The notes beneath the pieces are model-generated. The model was given only the letters and a program-made list of their open reading frames with translations. It had not been told where the DNA came from and ran no database searches. From positions 62,001 through 126,000 of the forward strand of contig NZ_FZOO01000005.1 of the NCBI RefSeq assembly GCF_900188375.1: DNA of 64,000 nt, given 5' to 3'. Position 1 is the stretch's first letter. Each line of letters opens with the position of its first letter. This stretch comes from Geodermatophilus pulveris (GTDB lineage Bacteria > Actinomycetota > Actinomycetes > Mycobacteriales > Geodermatophilaceae). A program made the position numbers and the translations under genes. This document shows, piece after piece, positions 41,529 to 50,459 of this stretch.

Positions 41529-42164
41529 CTAGTCGGCCTGGCGGAGGCGCTCGAGCCGCAGTGCCTCGAAGACCCGCCGCCGCAGCCGGTCCTGCTCCTG
41601 CTCGGTCAGCCCCGGGAACTTCATGGAGATCAGCCAGCGCGGTCCCCGGGGTTCCACGCGGACCACCTCACCGGCCGCGGTGAAGGCGCCGCCCCCCAGC
41701 TCCAGGGTCACGTCCATGGGGGTGCCCGATGGCGGCTGCAGACCCCAGCCATCGAACCAGGCCCGTGCGCCGGCCTCGCTGAGGTCCACGGTCTGCCCGG
41801 TGATGAGCACTGCTCCGCACCGCGCCACGACCGGGAGCTCGACGCGGGCACGCACCGACTGACGCCGCTGGCTGGCCTCGGCCGGCCCGATGATCTGCAG
41901 GCTCCAGCGCAGCTCCGGGTCGGACCGGATCTCGGTCACCTCCGCGGGGAGCGACCGCCCGCCCGTCGGGCCACCCCACAGGACGTCCACGCGGTGCCCC
42001 GGCTTGACCTTGAGCTGCTCGGCGTACTCGGCGAGCACGAGCCGGACCCGCAGGTCGGTCCCGTCCGAGACCTCCACGTGACCGGGCAGCGCGACACCAC
42101 GGGCCAGCGGGACGATCTCGGCTGAACCGCCCGGCTCGGGCCAGTCCACCCCGGCAACGCTCAT
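41529..42164 (-). CDS. PilZ domain protein 1 (c-di-GMP receptor)
   Basis: 211 residues. N-terminal YcgR-like flagellar-brake-type half (VLAEYAEQLKVKPGHRVDVLWGG), then PilZ with QRRQSVRARVELPV (R-x-x-x-R) and TVDLSEAGARAWF (D-x-S-x-x-G), both c-di-GMP contact motifs. The C-terminus LTEQEQDRLRRRVFEALRLERLRQ is a conserved helix of this subfamily. ATG at 42164 has GGAGA upstream. It lies just downstream of a paralogue (42322-42954) and 29 bases upstream of the dynamin-like GTPases on the same strand, so c-di-GMP could influence those GTPases (inference). Confidence 0.9.
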   Translation of the reverse strand: MSVAGVDWPEPGGSAEIVPLARGVALPGHVEVSDGTDLRVRLVLAEYAEQLKVKPGHRVDVLWGGPTGGRSLPAEVTEIRSDPELRWSLQIIGPAEASQRRQSVRARVELPVVARCGAVLITGQTVDLSEAGARAWFDGWGLQPPSGTPMDVTLELGGGAFTAAGEVVRVEPRGPRWLISMKFPGLTEQEQDRLRRRVFEALRLERLRQAD

Positions 42165-42321
42165 CTTCGTCTCTCCGATCGGGTCCAGCACCCCGGGTGG
42201 ACCGCGGCCAGAGGCATTCCGGCCGCACGACCCTGGGAGGCACGACGGTCCTGGGATCGGCCGGGGAGCCGTCGGGCTTTAGCGGAACCGCGGCCCGCGT
42301 CCCCCTCGGGGGCTGTGCGGA

Positions 42322-42954
42322 TCAGAGGGCGCGGGCCCGGTCCTCGCGCAACGCCCGGAACACACGGCGGCGCAGCCGGTCCTGCTCCTTCTCCGGCAGG
42401 GCGGTGAAGCGCAGGGACAGCGTCCACCGACCGCCCCGCACCTGGTACCAGGCCAGCTCGGCCGGGGTGACGAGCGCGCCGTCCTCGAGCTGCAGCGCGA
42501 CGGCGACCGTGGCCCCCGGCGGCGGAGGCGGGCCGTAGGCATCGACGGCGGCGCGGACGCCGGTCTCACTGAGGTCGAGGACGTCCCCCTCGAGGTCGGC
42601 ACCGTTGATGGTCACGGTGAGCGACAGCAGGAGGCGGCCGCGGACGGCCTCCCGGCGCTGCACCGGCTCGGCTGGTGCGGTGACGTCCAGGTGCCAGCGC
42701 GGCACGGCGCCGCGCTCGACCGTGGCCACCTCGGCCGTCACCATCCGGACGTCGGGCGCGTCGCGCCAGACGAGCCGCACCTCCTCGCCGATGCGGACGA
42801 CCTGCTGCCCGGGGAAGTCCCCGACCGACGGTCGGAGGACCACCGTGGCCGCGTCGGCGGCCTCGACCCTGGCGCTCACGGAGACCCGGTGCTCGGCCAG
42901 CACCACCTCCACCTCACCGTCCCGGTGCGGGTGGTCGAACCCGGGCGTACTCAT
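42322..42954 (-). CDS. PilZ domain protein 2 (c-di-GMP receptor)
   Basis: 210 residues, paralogue of the next gene. YcgR-like half (ISARVEAADAATVVLRP-like strands, IGEEVRLVWRDAPD), then QRREAVRGRLLL (R-x-x-x-R) and DVLDLSETGVRAAV (D-x-S-x-x-G), and the closing helix LPEKEQDRLRRRVFRALREDRA. Both c-di-GMP motifs are intact. ATG at 42954; the 227 bases upstream hold no gene. A 157-base gap separates it from PilZ 1. Confidence 0.9.
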   Translation of the reverse strand: MSTPGFDHPHRDGEVEVVLAEHRVSVSARVEAADAATVVLRPSVGDFPGQQVVRIGEEVRLVWRDAPDVRMVTAEVATVERGAVPRWHLDVTAPAEPVQRREAVRGRLLLSLTVTINGADLEGDVLDLSETGVRAAVDAYGPPPPPGATVAVALQLEDGALVTPAELAWYQVRGGRWTLSLRFTALPEKEQDRLRRRVFRALREDRARAL

Positions 42955-43181
42955 GGTGCCCCTCCGTTCACAAGCGACCACGGGCAGTGACAGAACCCGT
43001 GCGGCGGAACGGTAACCCGCCATCGGTCCCCTCCACCACGGATGACCGCTGCGTCGGCGTGCCGTCCGGGTACGACGCCGGGCACCTCGTCGAGGGACGC
43101 GAACTCGTGGTGGTCCGTGTCCCGTGGCCACGGGTTCGTCGCACTCCCGGGGAGCGGTCCCGCGGCCGCGGAGGAGCACGG

Positions 43182-44696
43182 TCAGCGGCGGGTCAGCGCG
43201 CCGGGCAGCCGCGGCCGGAAGCTGCGGCGCACCCGCTGCCACCGGTTGGGCGTCCGCTCGGCGTCGAGCAACTCGGTGTCGGCCAGCACCTGCTCCACCG
43301 GGCCGAGGTCGGGCGGGTCGAAGGGCACCAGCGAGCGCCCGACCGGCCGGCACAGGGCCTCCACGGCCTGCACCAGCGACCCGCCGGAGGCCTCGACCGC
43401 CTCCGCGACCGCGGACGGCGGCACGCCGAGGTGCTCACCCAGCAGCCGGTCGCGCAGGCCGGTGATCGCGGCGCTCTTCTCGGCCGCGCGCGGGTCGCCG
43501 GGGCGCACCTCGATGGAGACGTCGCACTCGGTGTCGAGCCCCATCGACCGGTTGTTCAGGTTGGAGGACCCGATCCGCAGGAACCGGTCGTCGACCACGG
43601 TGACCTTGGCGTGCACGTAGATCGGCCGCCGTCGCTCGGTCACCGGCACGTAGAGCCGGAAGCGGCCGTGGACGTCGGCCTCCCGCACCAGGGCGAGCAG
43701 CTTGGCGCGGGCGGTGCCCATCGCCTTCTCCTGCAGCCACCCCTCGGCGGTCTCGGGGTTGACGACGACGACCTCGGGGCCGTCGGGCTCGCGCAGCCGC
43801 TCGGCGATGGCCTCGGCGATCCGGCGGTTGGCGAAGTACTGGCTCTCGATGTAGACGCTGCGCCGGGCGCCCGCGATGACGGCCAGCCACAGCAACTCGA
43901 TCTCGTGCACCAGGCTGGTGCCGCCGTGCTCCGGCCGGGTGCGGGAGATGGCGACGTCCACGTCGGTGAGCAGCGGCTCGACGTCCGGCGGCCAGCAGGC
44001 CTCGACGTCCTCGACCGGCTCCAGCGAGCGTCCCGTGCCGCTCTCCCACCGCTCCCGCGCCAGGTCGCCGATCGCCCGGGCGGCCGGGCCGGAGACCAGG
44101 CTGGTCACGTCGTGCCACGGGCCGGTGAGCTGGTGCGACGAGGGACGGCGGCGCAGCGGGTGGCGGTCGAGGTGCTCGGAGGTGTCCCAGCGGTCGGCGG
44201 TGACGTCGATGCCGCCGGCGAAGGCCAGGCAGTCGTCGACCACCACGATCTTCTGGTGGTGCGCCCCGCCCACCGGGTGGTGCGTGTCGACCGTCATCCT
44301 CAGCCGGTCGGGGGTGCGCCGGTCGAGCAGCACCACCGGCACCAGGCCGCGGCCGAGCGCGCCGATCACGCCGTAGTCCCAGACCAGGACGCCGATCTCC
44401 AGCTGCGGGTTGGTGCGGACGGCCTCCTCCAGCACCCGCCCCAGCTTGTCCGGCCGTCGTCGTCCGCTGCGGTGCCGTCCGGCGCCGCGGGGGTCCATCC
44501 GGATCCGCGGGTCGAAGTCCCAGCCGATGAACAGCACCCGGTGCCGCGCCCGCAGCACCGCGCCGCGCAGCGCGGCGAAGTAGTCGGCGGCGTCCACGAA
44601 GACCGCGTGCCGCTCGGCCCGTTCGATCCGCCAGCAGGTCTCCCCGGGGACCAGCAGGTCCTCGGTGGCGACCGGCCCGGTGCCCTCCCCCGACAT
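43182..44696 (-). CDS. Phospholipase D family protein with two HKD motifs
   Basis: 504 residues, no signal peptide or transmembrane helix, so cytosolic. HKD 1: GAHHQKIVVVDDCLAFAGGID (His147, Lys149, Asp154). HKD 2: IYVHAKVTVVDDRFLRIGSSNLNNRSM (His362, Lys364, Asp369). The FIGWDFDPRIRMD start, and the lack of membrane anchor, resemble eukaryotic-like PLD rather than cardiolipin synthase. It may act on phospholipids or, less likely, nucleic acid. The NYN gene ends 5 bases before its start, so the two are an operon. Confidence 0.9.
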   Translation of the reverse strand: MSGEGTGPVATEDLLVPGETCWRIERAERHAVFVDAADYFAALRGAVLRARHRVLFIGWDFDPRIRMDPRGAGRHRSGRRRPDKLGRVLEEAVRTNPQLEIGVLVWDYGVIGALGRGLVPVVLLDRRTPDRLRMTVDTHHPVGGAHHQKIVVVDDCLAFAGGIDVTADRWDTSEHLDRHPLRRRPSSHQLTGPWHDVTSLVSGPAARAIGDLARERWESGTGRSLEPVEDVEACWPPDVEPLLTDVDVAISRTRPEHGGTSLVHEIELLWLAVIAGARRSVYIESQYFANRRIAEAIAERLREPDGPEVVVVNPETAEGWLQEKAMGTARAKLLALVREADVHGRFRLYVPVTERRRPIYVHAKVTVVDDRFLRIGSSNLNNRSMGLDTECDVSIEVRPGDPRAAEKSAAITGLRDRLLGEHLGVPPSAVAEAVEASGGSLVQAVEALCRPVGRSLVPFDPPDLGPVEQVLADTELLDAERTPNRWQRVRRSFRPRLPGALTRR

Positions 44697-44701
44697 CCGG
44701 G

Positions 44702-45403
44702 TCAGCCGTTGCGGCGGACGTAGGAGGTGACGAAGTCGCGCAGGCTGCGGGTCGGCCGCAGCCACGCGCCGTCCGCCGGGAGGGCGTCCAGCCGGACCCG
44801 GTCCAGCGGGACCGCGAAGGCGCCGGGCACGTCCTCGATGTCGATGAACTCCAGCAGCTCGGAGCTGATCGCGTAGCCGGCGACCTCGCTGAAGGCGACC
44901 ACCGTGACCTGGGTGCCGAGACGGGCCAGCGCCTCCAGCGGCTCGGCGAAGTTGCGTCCGTCGCCGGAGAACACGACCAGCCGGCGCAGCCGGTGGCTGT
45001 GCCGGCGGACGTCGATGTGGTCGAGCATCGCCTGGTCGATGTCGTCGTCGGGCTGCTGCTTGGGCCGGGCGAAGACGGCGTAGCCGAAGCTGCGCAGCGC
45101 CTCCACCCACCGCTGCAGGCTGCCCACCACGGGCGGGATGTTGGCGAAGACGCAGGCCTCGACCTCCGGCGCGTCCGGCGCTGCGCCGCCACCCGGCCCG
45201 ACCCCGCCGGCGCCCTGGACGAACCAGGCGGCGATCGCGTCGAACCGGGGCCGGGTCTCCGCGGTGGGCCGGGCACCGATGACCGTCGACAGGGTCATGT
45301 CGATGTTGGGCGCGTCCCAGATGAGCAGGTCCAACGCCGGGCGCCCCCGCCCGTCCGGGTCGTCGTGCCGCGCCGTCTCGGCGGCCAGGTCCAGGTCGGT
45401 CAC
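44702..45403 (-). CDS. NYN domain (LabA/PIN-like) predicted RNase
   Basis: 233 residues. NYN core: LDLLIWDAPNIDMTLSTV (Asp30, Asn33, Asp35), PDDDIDQAMLDHIDV, LVVFSGDGRNFAEPLEALARLGTQVTVVAFSEVAGYAISSELLEFIDIEDV, with the acidic residues needed for metal-dependent RNase activity. The helix PRFDAIAAWFVQGAG and VEACVFANIPP are usual in actinobacterial NYN proteins. GTG at 45403; the longer frame upstream is Arg/Pro-rich and rejected. It precedes the PLD gene by 5 bases in an apparent operon. RNA target unknown. Confidence 0.88.
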   Translation of the reverse strand: MTDLDLAAETARHDDPDGRGRPALDLLIWDAPNIDMTLSTVIGARPTAETRPRFDAIAAWFVQGAGGVGPGGGAAPDAPEVEACVFANIPPVVGSLQRWVEALRSFGYAVFARPKQQPDDDIDQAMLDHIDVRRHSHRLRRLVVFSGDGRNFAEPLEALARLGTQVTVVAFSEVAGYAISSELLEFIDIEDVPGAFAVPLDRVRLDALPADGAWLRPTRSLRDFVTSYVRRNG

Positions 45404-45527
45404 GGGGGCAGTCTGCCTGGCCGGTGCCTCGGCGGGGGACGGCGCGGCGGTCCAGCGTGGTGGACCGGCCGGGGAGGTCGCCCGCCGCGGCGTCCTGCGG
45501 CGCAGCCGGAGGGCTCGCACAGGGCGC

Positions 45528-47618
45528 TCAGTGGGCGCGGCCGCGCAGCGCCAGGGCGCACGAGTCGCCGCCGGCGGCGCGCACCCGGGAGGCCCACCGG
45601 GGGACGTCGGCCGCCGGCATCGGCCGGGCCAGCAGGTAGCCCTGGGCCAGCTCGCAGCCGGCCTCGCGGACCATCTGCAGGTGCGCCGGGGTCTCCACGC
45701 CCTCGGCGACCGAGCGGATGCCGATGGTGCGGGCCAGCGACACGATCGCGGTCAGCACCGACCCGCTGCCGCCCGCGGCCAGCCGGGCGGCGGCGGTGAG
45801 CAGCGACCGGTCGATCTTCAGCGTGCCGATGGGCAGCGCGAGCAGCTGGGCCAGCGAGGACCAGCCGGTGCCGAAGTCGTCGATGGCGACCACGACGCCG
45901 GAGTTCTGCAGCAGCGACAGCTGGTCCTCGGCGCGCGTGGGGTCCTCGGCGACGCTGGTCTCGGTCAGCTCCAGGACGAGGTTCTCCGGGGCGAGCCCGG
46001 AGTCGTGCAGGGCCACCCGCACGTCGTGCACCAGGGTCTCGGCGGAGAAGTGGCGGGCGCTGATGTTGACCGACATGCGCAGCGGCAGGCCCCCGGCGGC
46101 CCACTCGGCCGCCTGCCGGGTGGTCTCGCCGAGCAGCCAGCGGGTGATGGGGATGAGCTGGCCGGTCTCCTCGGCCACGGAGAGGAAGGCGGCCGGGGAC
46201 AGCAGCCCGCGCTCGGGGTGCTGCCAGCGCAGCAGCGCCTCCACGCCCTCCGGCTCGCCGGTGTCCACCCGGACCAGCGGCTGGTAGTGGACGACGAGCT
46301 CGTCGACGGCGCCGTCGCGCAGCCGGTTGGCCACCTCCAGCCGCCAGCGCGCGGCCTCGCGCAGCCCCGGTGAGAAGACGTGCACCTGGTCGCGGCCGGC
46401 GCCCTTCGCGGCGGCGGCCGCGGTGTCGGCGTCGCTGAGCAGCTGGTGGACCCCGTCGCCGCCGGGCTGGGCCGCGGCGACCCCGATGCTGGCGGTCAGC
46501 GGGACGGGGATGCCCTCGGCGCAGAAGGGGCGCGTCAGCGCCGTCCGCAGCCGGAAGGCGAGCGCCGCGGCCTCGGCGGCGTCGCAGCCCCGGGCCAGGA
46601 CGAGGAACTGGTCGCCGCCGAGCCGGCCGACGACGTCGCACGGGCGGACCTGCTCGCGCAGCCGCGCGCCGACCTGGCGCAGCAGCTCGTCACCCACCTC
46701 GTGGCCCAGCGAGTCGTTGACCGCCTTGAAGCCGTCGAGGCCCAGCAGCAACAGCGCGCCCCGGCCCGGGTCGCGGCCCAGGGCCTCCCCGACCAGCTCG
46801 AGCAGGCGGGCGCGGTTGGGCAGCTCGGTGAGGTCGTCGTGGGCGGCGCGCCAGGCCAGGGCCTGCTGGTCGCGCACCCGTTCGGTGATGTCGGTGTGCG
46901 TGACGACGACCTGGCCGGAGGGCTCCACCCGGGCCGCCTGCAGGCGGAAGTACGCGCGCTGGGAGCCCATCGCGTGCGCGTAGTCGTGGACGAAGGGGGG
47001 GTCGGCCGCACGGGGCCCGCCGGTGACCAGGCCGCCGATGCCCGCGCCGATGATCCGCCGGTCCTCGGCGGTCAGGTGTTGGGACAGGACCTCGAGGTAG
47101 CTGTCGCCGATCACGCCCGGCCGCAGCCCGGCGTCCCGGATGACCTCCCCCGTCTCGGTCCAGCGCCGGTTCGCCGACACGATGCGCCCGTCGCCGTCGA
47201 GGAGCACGGTCGCCTGCGGCAGCGCCTCGAGGACGGCGGTCAGCTGGGCGACCCGGTCGGCGCGCCGCTGGTCGCTGCGGTGGTGGTCGTCGACGTCGCG
47301 GATGAAGGCGGTGAGCCCGTCGGGGTCGGCGAAGGCGCGGATCTCGAACCAGCGGCCCTGCGGGGCGTGGAAGTAGGTGAAGACCCGGTCCCGGCCGTCG
47401 GCGAACACGGCCCGGTACTCGGCCTCGATGACGGTGCCGGCGACCTCCGGGAAGCAGTCGAGCGCGCGCTGCCCGACCATGTCCTCCACGCGGCGGGCGA
47501 GCAGTGCGGCGGCGGCGGCGTTGACGTAGGTGAACCGCCACTCGCGGTCCAGCCGGTAGACGCCGTCCGACACGGCGGACAGCGGGTCGACCGTGTCGAC
47601 GTGCACGCGTGACTGCAC
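45528..47618 (-). CDS. PAS-PAS-GGDEF-EAL protein, c-di-GMP phosphodiesterase likely
   Basis: About 696 residues from the GTG at 47618 (a longer start at 47774 adds a Cys/Arg-rich leader and is less likely). Two PAS domains (VSDGVYRLDREWRFTYVNAAAA; LPQATVLLDGDGRIVSANRRW), then a GGDEF domain with VGRLGGDQFLV, in which the catalytic Glu is Gln, then EAL with VEALLRWQHP, NISARHF, LELTETS, AIDDFGTGWSSL, KIDRSL, EGVET, i.e. complete catalytic set. Predicted: c-di-GMP hydrolysis, with the GGDQF domain inactive as a cyclase or regulatory by GTP. With two PilZ receptors 3-6 kb away it may set local c-di-GMP signalling. Confidence 0.92.
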   Translation of the reverse strand: MQSRVHVDTVDPLSAVSDGVYRLDREWRFTYVNAAAAALLARRVEDMVGQRALDCFPEVAGTVIEAEYRAVFADGRDRVFTYFHAPQGRWFEIRAFADPDGLTAFIRDVDDHHRSDQRRADRVAQLTAVLEALPQATVLLDGDGRIVSANRRWTETGEVIRDAGLRPGVIGDSYLEVLSQHLTAEDRRIIGAGIGGLVTGGPRAADPPFVHDYAHAMGSQRAYFRLQAARVEPSGQVVVTHTDITERVRDQQALAWRAAHDDLTELPNRARLLELVGEALGRDPGRGALLLLGLDGFKAVNDSLGHEVGDELLRQVGARLREQVRPCDVVGRLGGDQFLVLARGCDAAEAAALAFRLRTALTRPFCAEGIPVPLTASIGVAAAQPGGDGVHQLLSDADTAAAAAKGAGRDQVHVFSPGLREAARWRLEVANRLRDGAVDELVVHYQPLVRVDTGEPEGVEALLRWQHPERGLLSPAAFLSVAEETGQLIPITRWLLGETTRQAAEWAAGGLPLRMSVNISARHFSAETLVHDVRVALHDSGLAPENLVLELTETSVAEDPTRAEDQLSLLQNSGVVVAIDDFGTGWSSLAQLLALPIGTLKIDRSLLTAAARLAAGGSGSVLTAIVSLARTIGIRSVAEGVETPAHLQMVREAGCELAQGYLLARPMPAADVPRWASRVRAAGGDSCALALRGRAH

Positions 47619-47825
47619 CCTGCCCGCTCTCTGCTTCCCCCTGAGGCACACGCAAGTCCCACCCCGCAGGACTCCGCCGTCCGGCCGCCCTGCGACGGCG
47701 CCCGGCGTCCGATGCGCAACCGAGGGTAACCACACACGTGTGGTTTGGGAGCAGGAACGGCACAGTTCCGTCACCCTGTGCTCCGGAGCACCGGGCGGAC
47801 GGCGTCCCGGCCTGCACCGTTGCGG

Positions 47826-49100
47826 TCAGCGCGCCGGGACGGGCGTCTCCTCCCCCACGTGGGCGATGTGCCCGAGCTGCCGCCAGATGAGGGCGAGGAT
47901 GACCGCGGAGCCGACGAAGCCGAACCAGAACGGACCGGTGATCCCCCAGACGCGGGCGATCAGCCCGCCGACCAGCTGGCCGACGAGGATGCCGCTGAAG
48001 CCGCCCATGGCGGCGAGGCTCCCGACGCGGCCCTGCAGGCCGATCGGGACGGCGCGCATCCGCACCGTCCGCGACGTCGTCCCCCACACGAAGGCGTGCG
48101 CCCCGAAGACGGCCATGACCACCATGGCGACCCAGGCGGTGGTGGTGAGGGCGAGGACCAGGTGGGTGAGGGTCTCGATCACCAGCCCGACGCGCATGAG
48201 GGTGGCCAGGCCGGCGCGCCGCTCGAGCCAGTCGTAGGCCGCCGTCCCGGCGAAGCCGCCCAGGGCGCCCATGGAGGTGAGCACGCCGTAGCCGACCGGG
48301 CTGAGGCCCAGCCGCTGGTCGGCGTACAGGACCAGCACCGCCCAGGCGGCGCCGAAGGTGACGTTGAAGCTGACGCTGGTGAGCGTCAGCGTGCGGACGG
48401 CCGCGTTGCCCCAGACCCAGCGGAGCCCCTGGGCGATGTCCCGGCGGACGTGGGCGCGCTCGGCCGGCCGCTCGTGCGCCGGCAGCCGCATGCGGGAGAC
48501 GAGCAGCGCGCCCAGCACGAGCAGCACGGCCTGGGTGACGAACGGCCACGCCGTCCCGGCGACGAAGAGCACGGCGCCCAGGGCGGGACCGGCCAGCTCG
48601 TTCATGGTCAGCGTGCCGGCCATCAGCCGGGCGTTGCCGACACCGAGGTCCGCGCGGCCGACCACCATCGGCAGCAGCGTGCCGGAGGTGACGTCGGCGA
48701 AGACCTCGGCGGTGCCGAGCACGAACAGCGCCGCGAGGATGGCGGCGATGCCGACGTCCCCGGTGGCCAGCGCGACCGCGAGGACGGCGAGCACGCCGGC
48801 GCGGGCGAGGTCGATCGCGGCGACGAGGCGGCGGCGGTCCACCCGGTCGGCGAGGACGCCGGCGTGCAGCCCGAACAGCAGCCACGGCAGCCGCTGGACG
48901 AGTGCGCCGAGGGCGACGAGGAGCGGGTCCTGGGTCTGGCTGGCGACCAGCAGGGGACCGGCGGCCAGGGCGATGCCGTCGCCGAGGTTGGTGACCCAGG
49001 AGGCCCCGACCAGCCAGCGGAACGGGGTGCCCATCCGGGCGGGCAGCACCGCCTCGCTCAGCCCCCGCACGGGTACGGACTGTAGGCGGCCCCTGAACAC
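47826..49100 (-). CDS. MFS transporter (EntS/MFS_3-like exporter)
   Basis: 424 residues with 12 predicted helices. Features: FRWLVGASWVTNLGDGIALAAGPLL (helix 1), loop 2-3 AGVLADRVDRRRLVAAID, a central loop (RMRLPAHERPAERAHVRRDIAQGLRWVWGNAAVRTLT) typical of the EntS/MFS_3 group. These export siderophores or drugs; substrate unknown. GTG at 49100 assumed; the ATG at MGTPFRW about 22 codons later is an alternative that keeps the first helix. Confidence 0.85.
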   Translation of the reverse strand: MFRGRLQSVPVRGLSEAVLPARMGTPFRWLVGASWVTNLGDGIALAAGPLLVASQTQDPLLVALGALVQRLPWLLFGLHAGVLADRVDRRRLVAAIDLARAGVLAVLAVALATGDVGIAAILAALFVLGTAEVFADVTSGTLLPMVVGRADLGVGNARLMAGTLTMNELAGPALGAVLFVAGTAWPFVTQAVLLVLGALLVSRMRLPAHERPAERAHVRRDIAQGLRWVWGNAAVRTLTLTSVSFNVTFGAAWAVLVLYADQRLGLSPVGYGVLTSMGALGGFAGTAAYDWLERRAGLATLMRVGLVIETLTHLVLALTTTAWVAMVVMAVFGAHAFVWGTTSRTVRMRAVPIGLQGRVGSLAAMGGFSGILVGQLVGGLIARVWGITGPFWFGFVGSAVILALIWRQLGHIAHVGEETPVPAR

Positions 49101-49151
49101 CCGTCCCCCGCATTCCGGTGGCCGTGCGGGGTCGAACGGGTCGTCCGCCGG

Positions 49152-50390
49152 TCAGGCGGCGCTGGTCAGGGGTGGTCCGGTGTTGCCCGGGCCGGTGCGG
49201 ATCCGGGTGCCGTCGGGGCGCCAGGTGCGCCATCGGCCGTCGGTGCCGCGTTCGACGCGGAAGCCGTGGTGGACCTTGGTGTGGTGCCGCTCGCAGAGCA
49301 GCGCGGAGTTCTCCACGGAGGTGTCCCCGCCGTTGGCCCACTCGAGCACGTGGTGCACGTCGCACCACCAGGCCGGAGCGCCGCACCCGGCGAAGACGCA
49401 GTGCCGGTCGCGGCGTTCCACGGCCCGGCGCAGGTGCGGCGGCACGACCCGCTGGGTGCGCCCCACGTCCAGCGGCAGCCCGGCCGGGCCCATCACGATC
49501 CTGGTGACGGCCCCGTCGCAGGCCAGCCAGCGGGCCCGGGCGGCCGACACGACCGCGCCGGAGGCCAGCTCGGCCGCACCTGCGCCGGTGGCCGGGTCGG
49601 CCAGGTCCTCGACGTCGACGGTGACCACGACGTGCGGCTTCACCGTCCGGAGCACCGGCAGCCCGCCGCCGGCCAGGGCGTTGTCGGCCAGCTGCGCCAG
49701 CGCGTCGGCCTGCTGCTGGGTGCGGGTGCGCCCGTCGGCGGCGGCGCGGCCGGCCTGCACGACCGCCTCGACCGCGGTGGCGACCTCCTCCCCGCCGACG
49801 GCGTCCAGGTCGCCGCGGAAGCTGACCGACCCGTCGGCGTGCCGGGTGATCGACAGCCGCCGCCCCTCGGTCGGATCGGGTTCGGGGCCGTCGGCGTCGA
49901 GGCGGTCGGCGTAGTGCCGCACCGCACGGGCGGTGTCCGCCTGGGGATGGCGGCGGGCGACGCCGGTGAGCAGCCCGTCGACCACGCGCAGGTCCACGCC
50001 CTGCCCGGCGGCCAGCGCCAGCTTGGCCGGGTCGGCCACGGTGCCGAGCACCGCGGCCTGCTCGCCGGTCACCTCCCCGGCGGCGAACGCGGCGGCCATC
50101 GCCGGCAGGTGCCCCAGCGCCCGGCCGGCACGGACCACCCGGGCGGCCTCGGCACCGGACAGGTGCCCGTGCCCGCGCAGCCAGGAGGCCATGGTCGTGA
50201 GCCCGTCGTGCCCGGCGGCGCCGGACACCTCGCACTCGGCCACCGTGCGGGCGATCTCCGCGGCGAGCCGGTTCAGCGCCAGCAGCAGCGGCCGCAGCCG
50301 CTCCAGCAGCGCCGGGCCGACCAGCGGCGCGAGGTCCTCCGCGGCCAGGGCGTCCAGCGCGTCCGACAGGCCGTCCACCACACCTCCCAC
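49152..50390 (-). CDS. DUF222 domain HNH endonuclease-like protein
   Basis: 412 residues. Long helical DUF222 region (LLALNRLAAEIARTVAECEVSGAAGHDGLTTMASWLRGHGHLSGAEAARVVRAG...), then a C-terminal HNH nuclease domain: HCVFAGCGAPAWWCDVHHVLEWANGGDTSVENSALLCERHHTKVHH with Cys pairs and the HH/N/H catalytic set. This is the 13E12-like repeat family found in many copies in actinobacterial genomes. Role unresolved (mobile or defence-related nucleases are suggested). No terminal repeats were found around it. It ends near the MFS gene and starts 60-70 bases after TPR gene debris. Confidence 0.9.
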   Translation of the reverse strand: MGGVVDGLSDALDALAAEDLAPLVGPALLERLRPLLLALNRLAAEIARTVAECEVSGAAGHDGLTTMASWLRGHGHLSGAEAARVVRAGRALGHLPAMAAAFAAGEVTGEQAAVLGTVADPAKLALAAGQGVDLRVVDGLLTGVARRHPQADTARAVRHYADRLDADGPEPDPTEGRRLSITRHADGSVSFRGDLDAVGGEEVATAVEAVVQAGRAAADGRTRTQQQADALAQLADNALAGGGLPVLRTVKPHVVVTVDVEDLADPATGAGAAELASGAVVSAARARWLACDGAVTRIVMGPAGLPLDVGRTQRVVPPHLRRAVERRDRHCVFAGCGAPAWWCDVHHVLEWANGGDTSVENSALLCERHHTKVHHGFRVERGTDGRWRTWRPDGTRIRTGPGNTGPPLTSAA

Positions 50391-50459
50391 CGGCTCGATC
50401 AGGTGTTCGAAGTCTACCGCCGTCGCAGCGGCTGATCAACACGAACCCGCAGCTCAGAC

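Noticed and set aside
42165..42321. c-di-GMP riboswitch between the PilZ genes
   Set aside because: No conserved GEMM aptamer blocks could be recognised.
47725..47750. CACACGTGTG palindrome upstream of the GGDEF-EAL gene as an operator
   Set aside because: Only ten bases, with imperfect flanks; too weak to list as a site.
45528..47774. Longer start of the GGDEF-EAL gene at 47774
   Set aside because: The added leader is Cys/Arg-rich and precedes the PAS domain without similarity to any domain; a later GTG fits the domain border better.
49152..50390. Group I/II intron or insertion sequence around the HNH gene
   Set aside because: No inverted repeats, target duplications or intron core motifs were seen.
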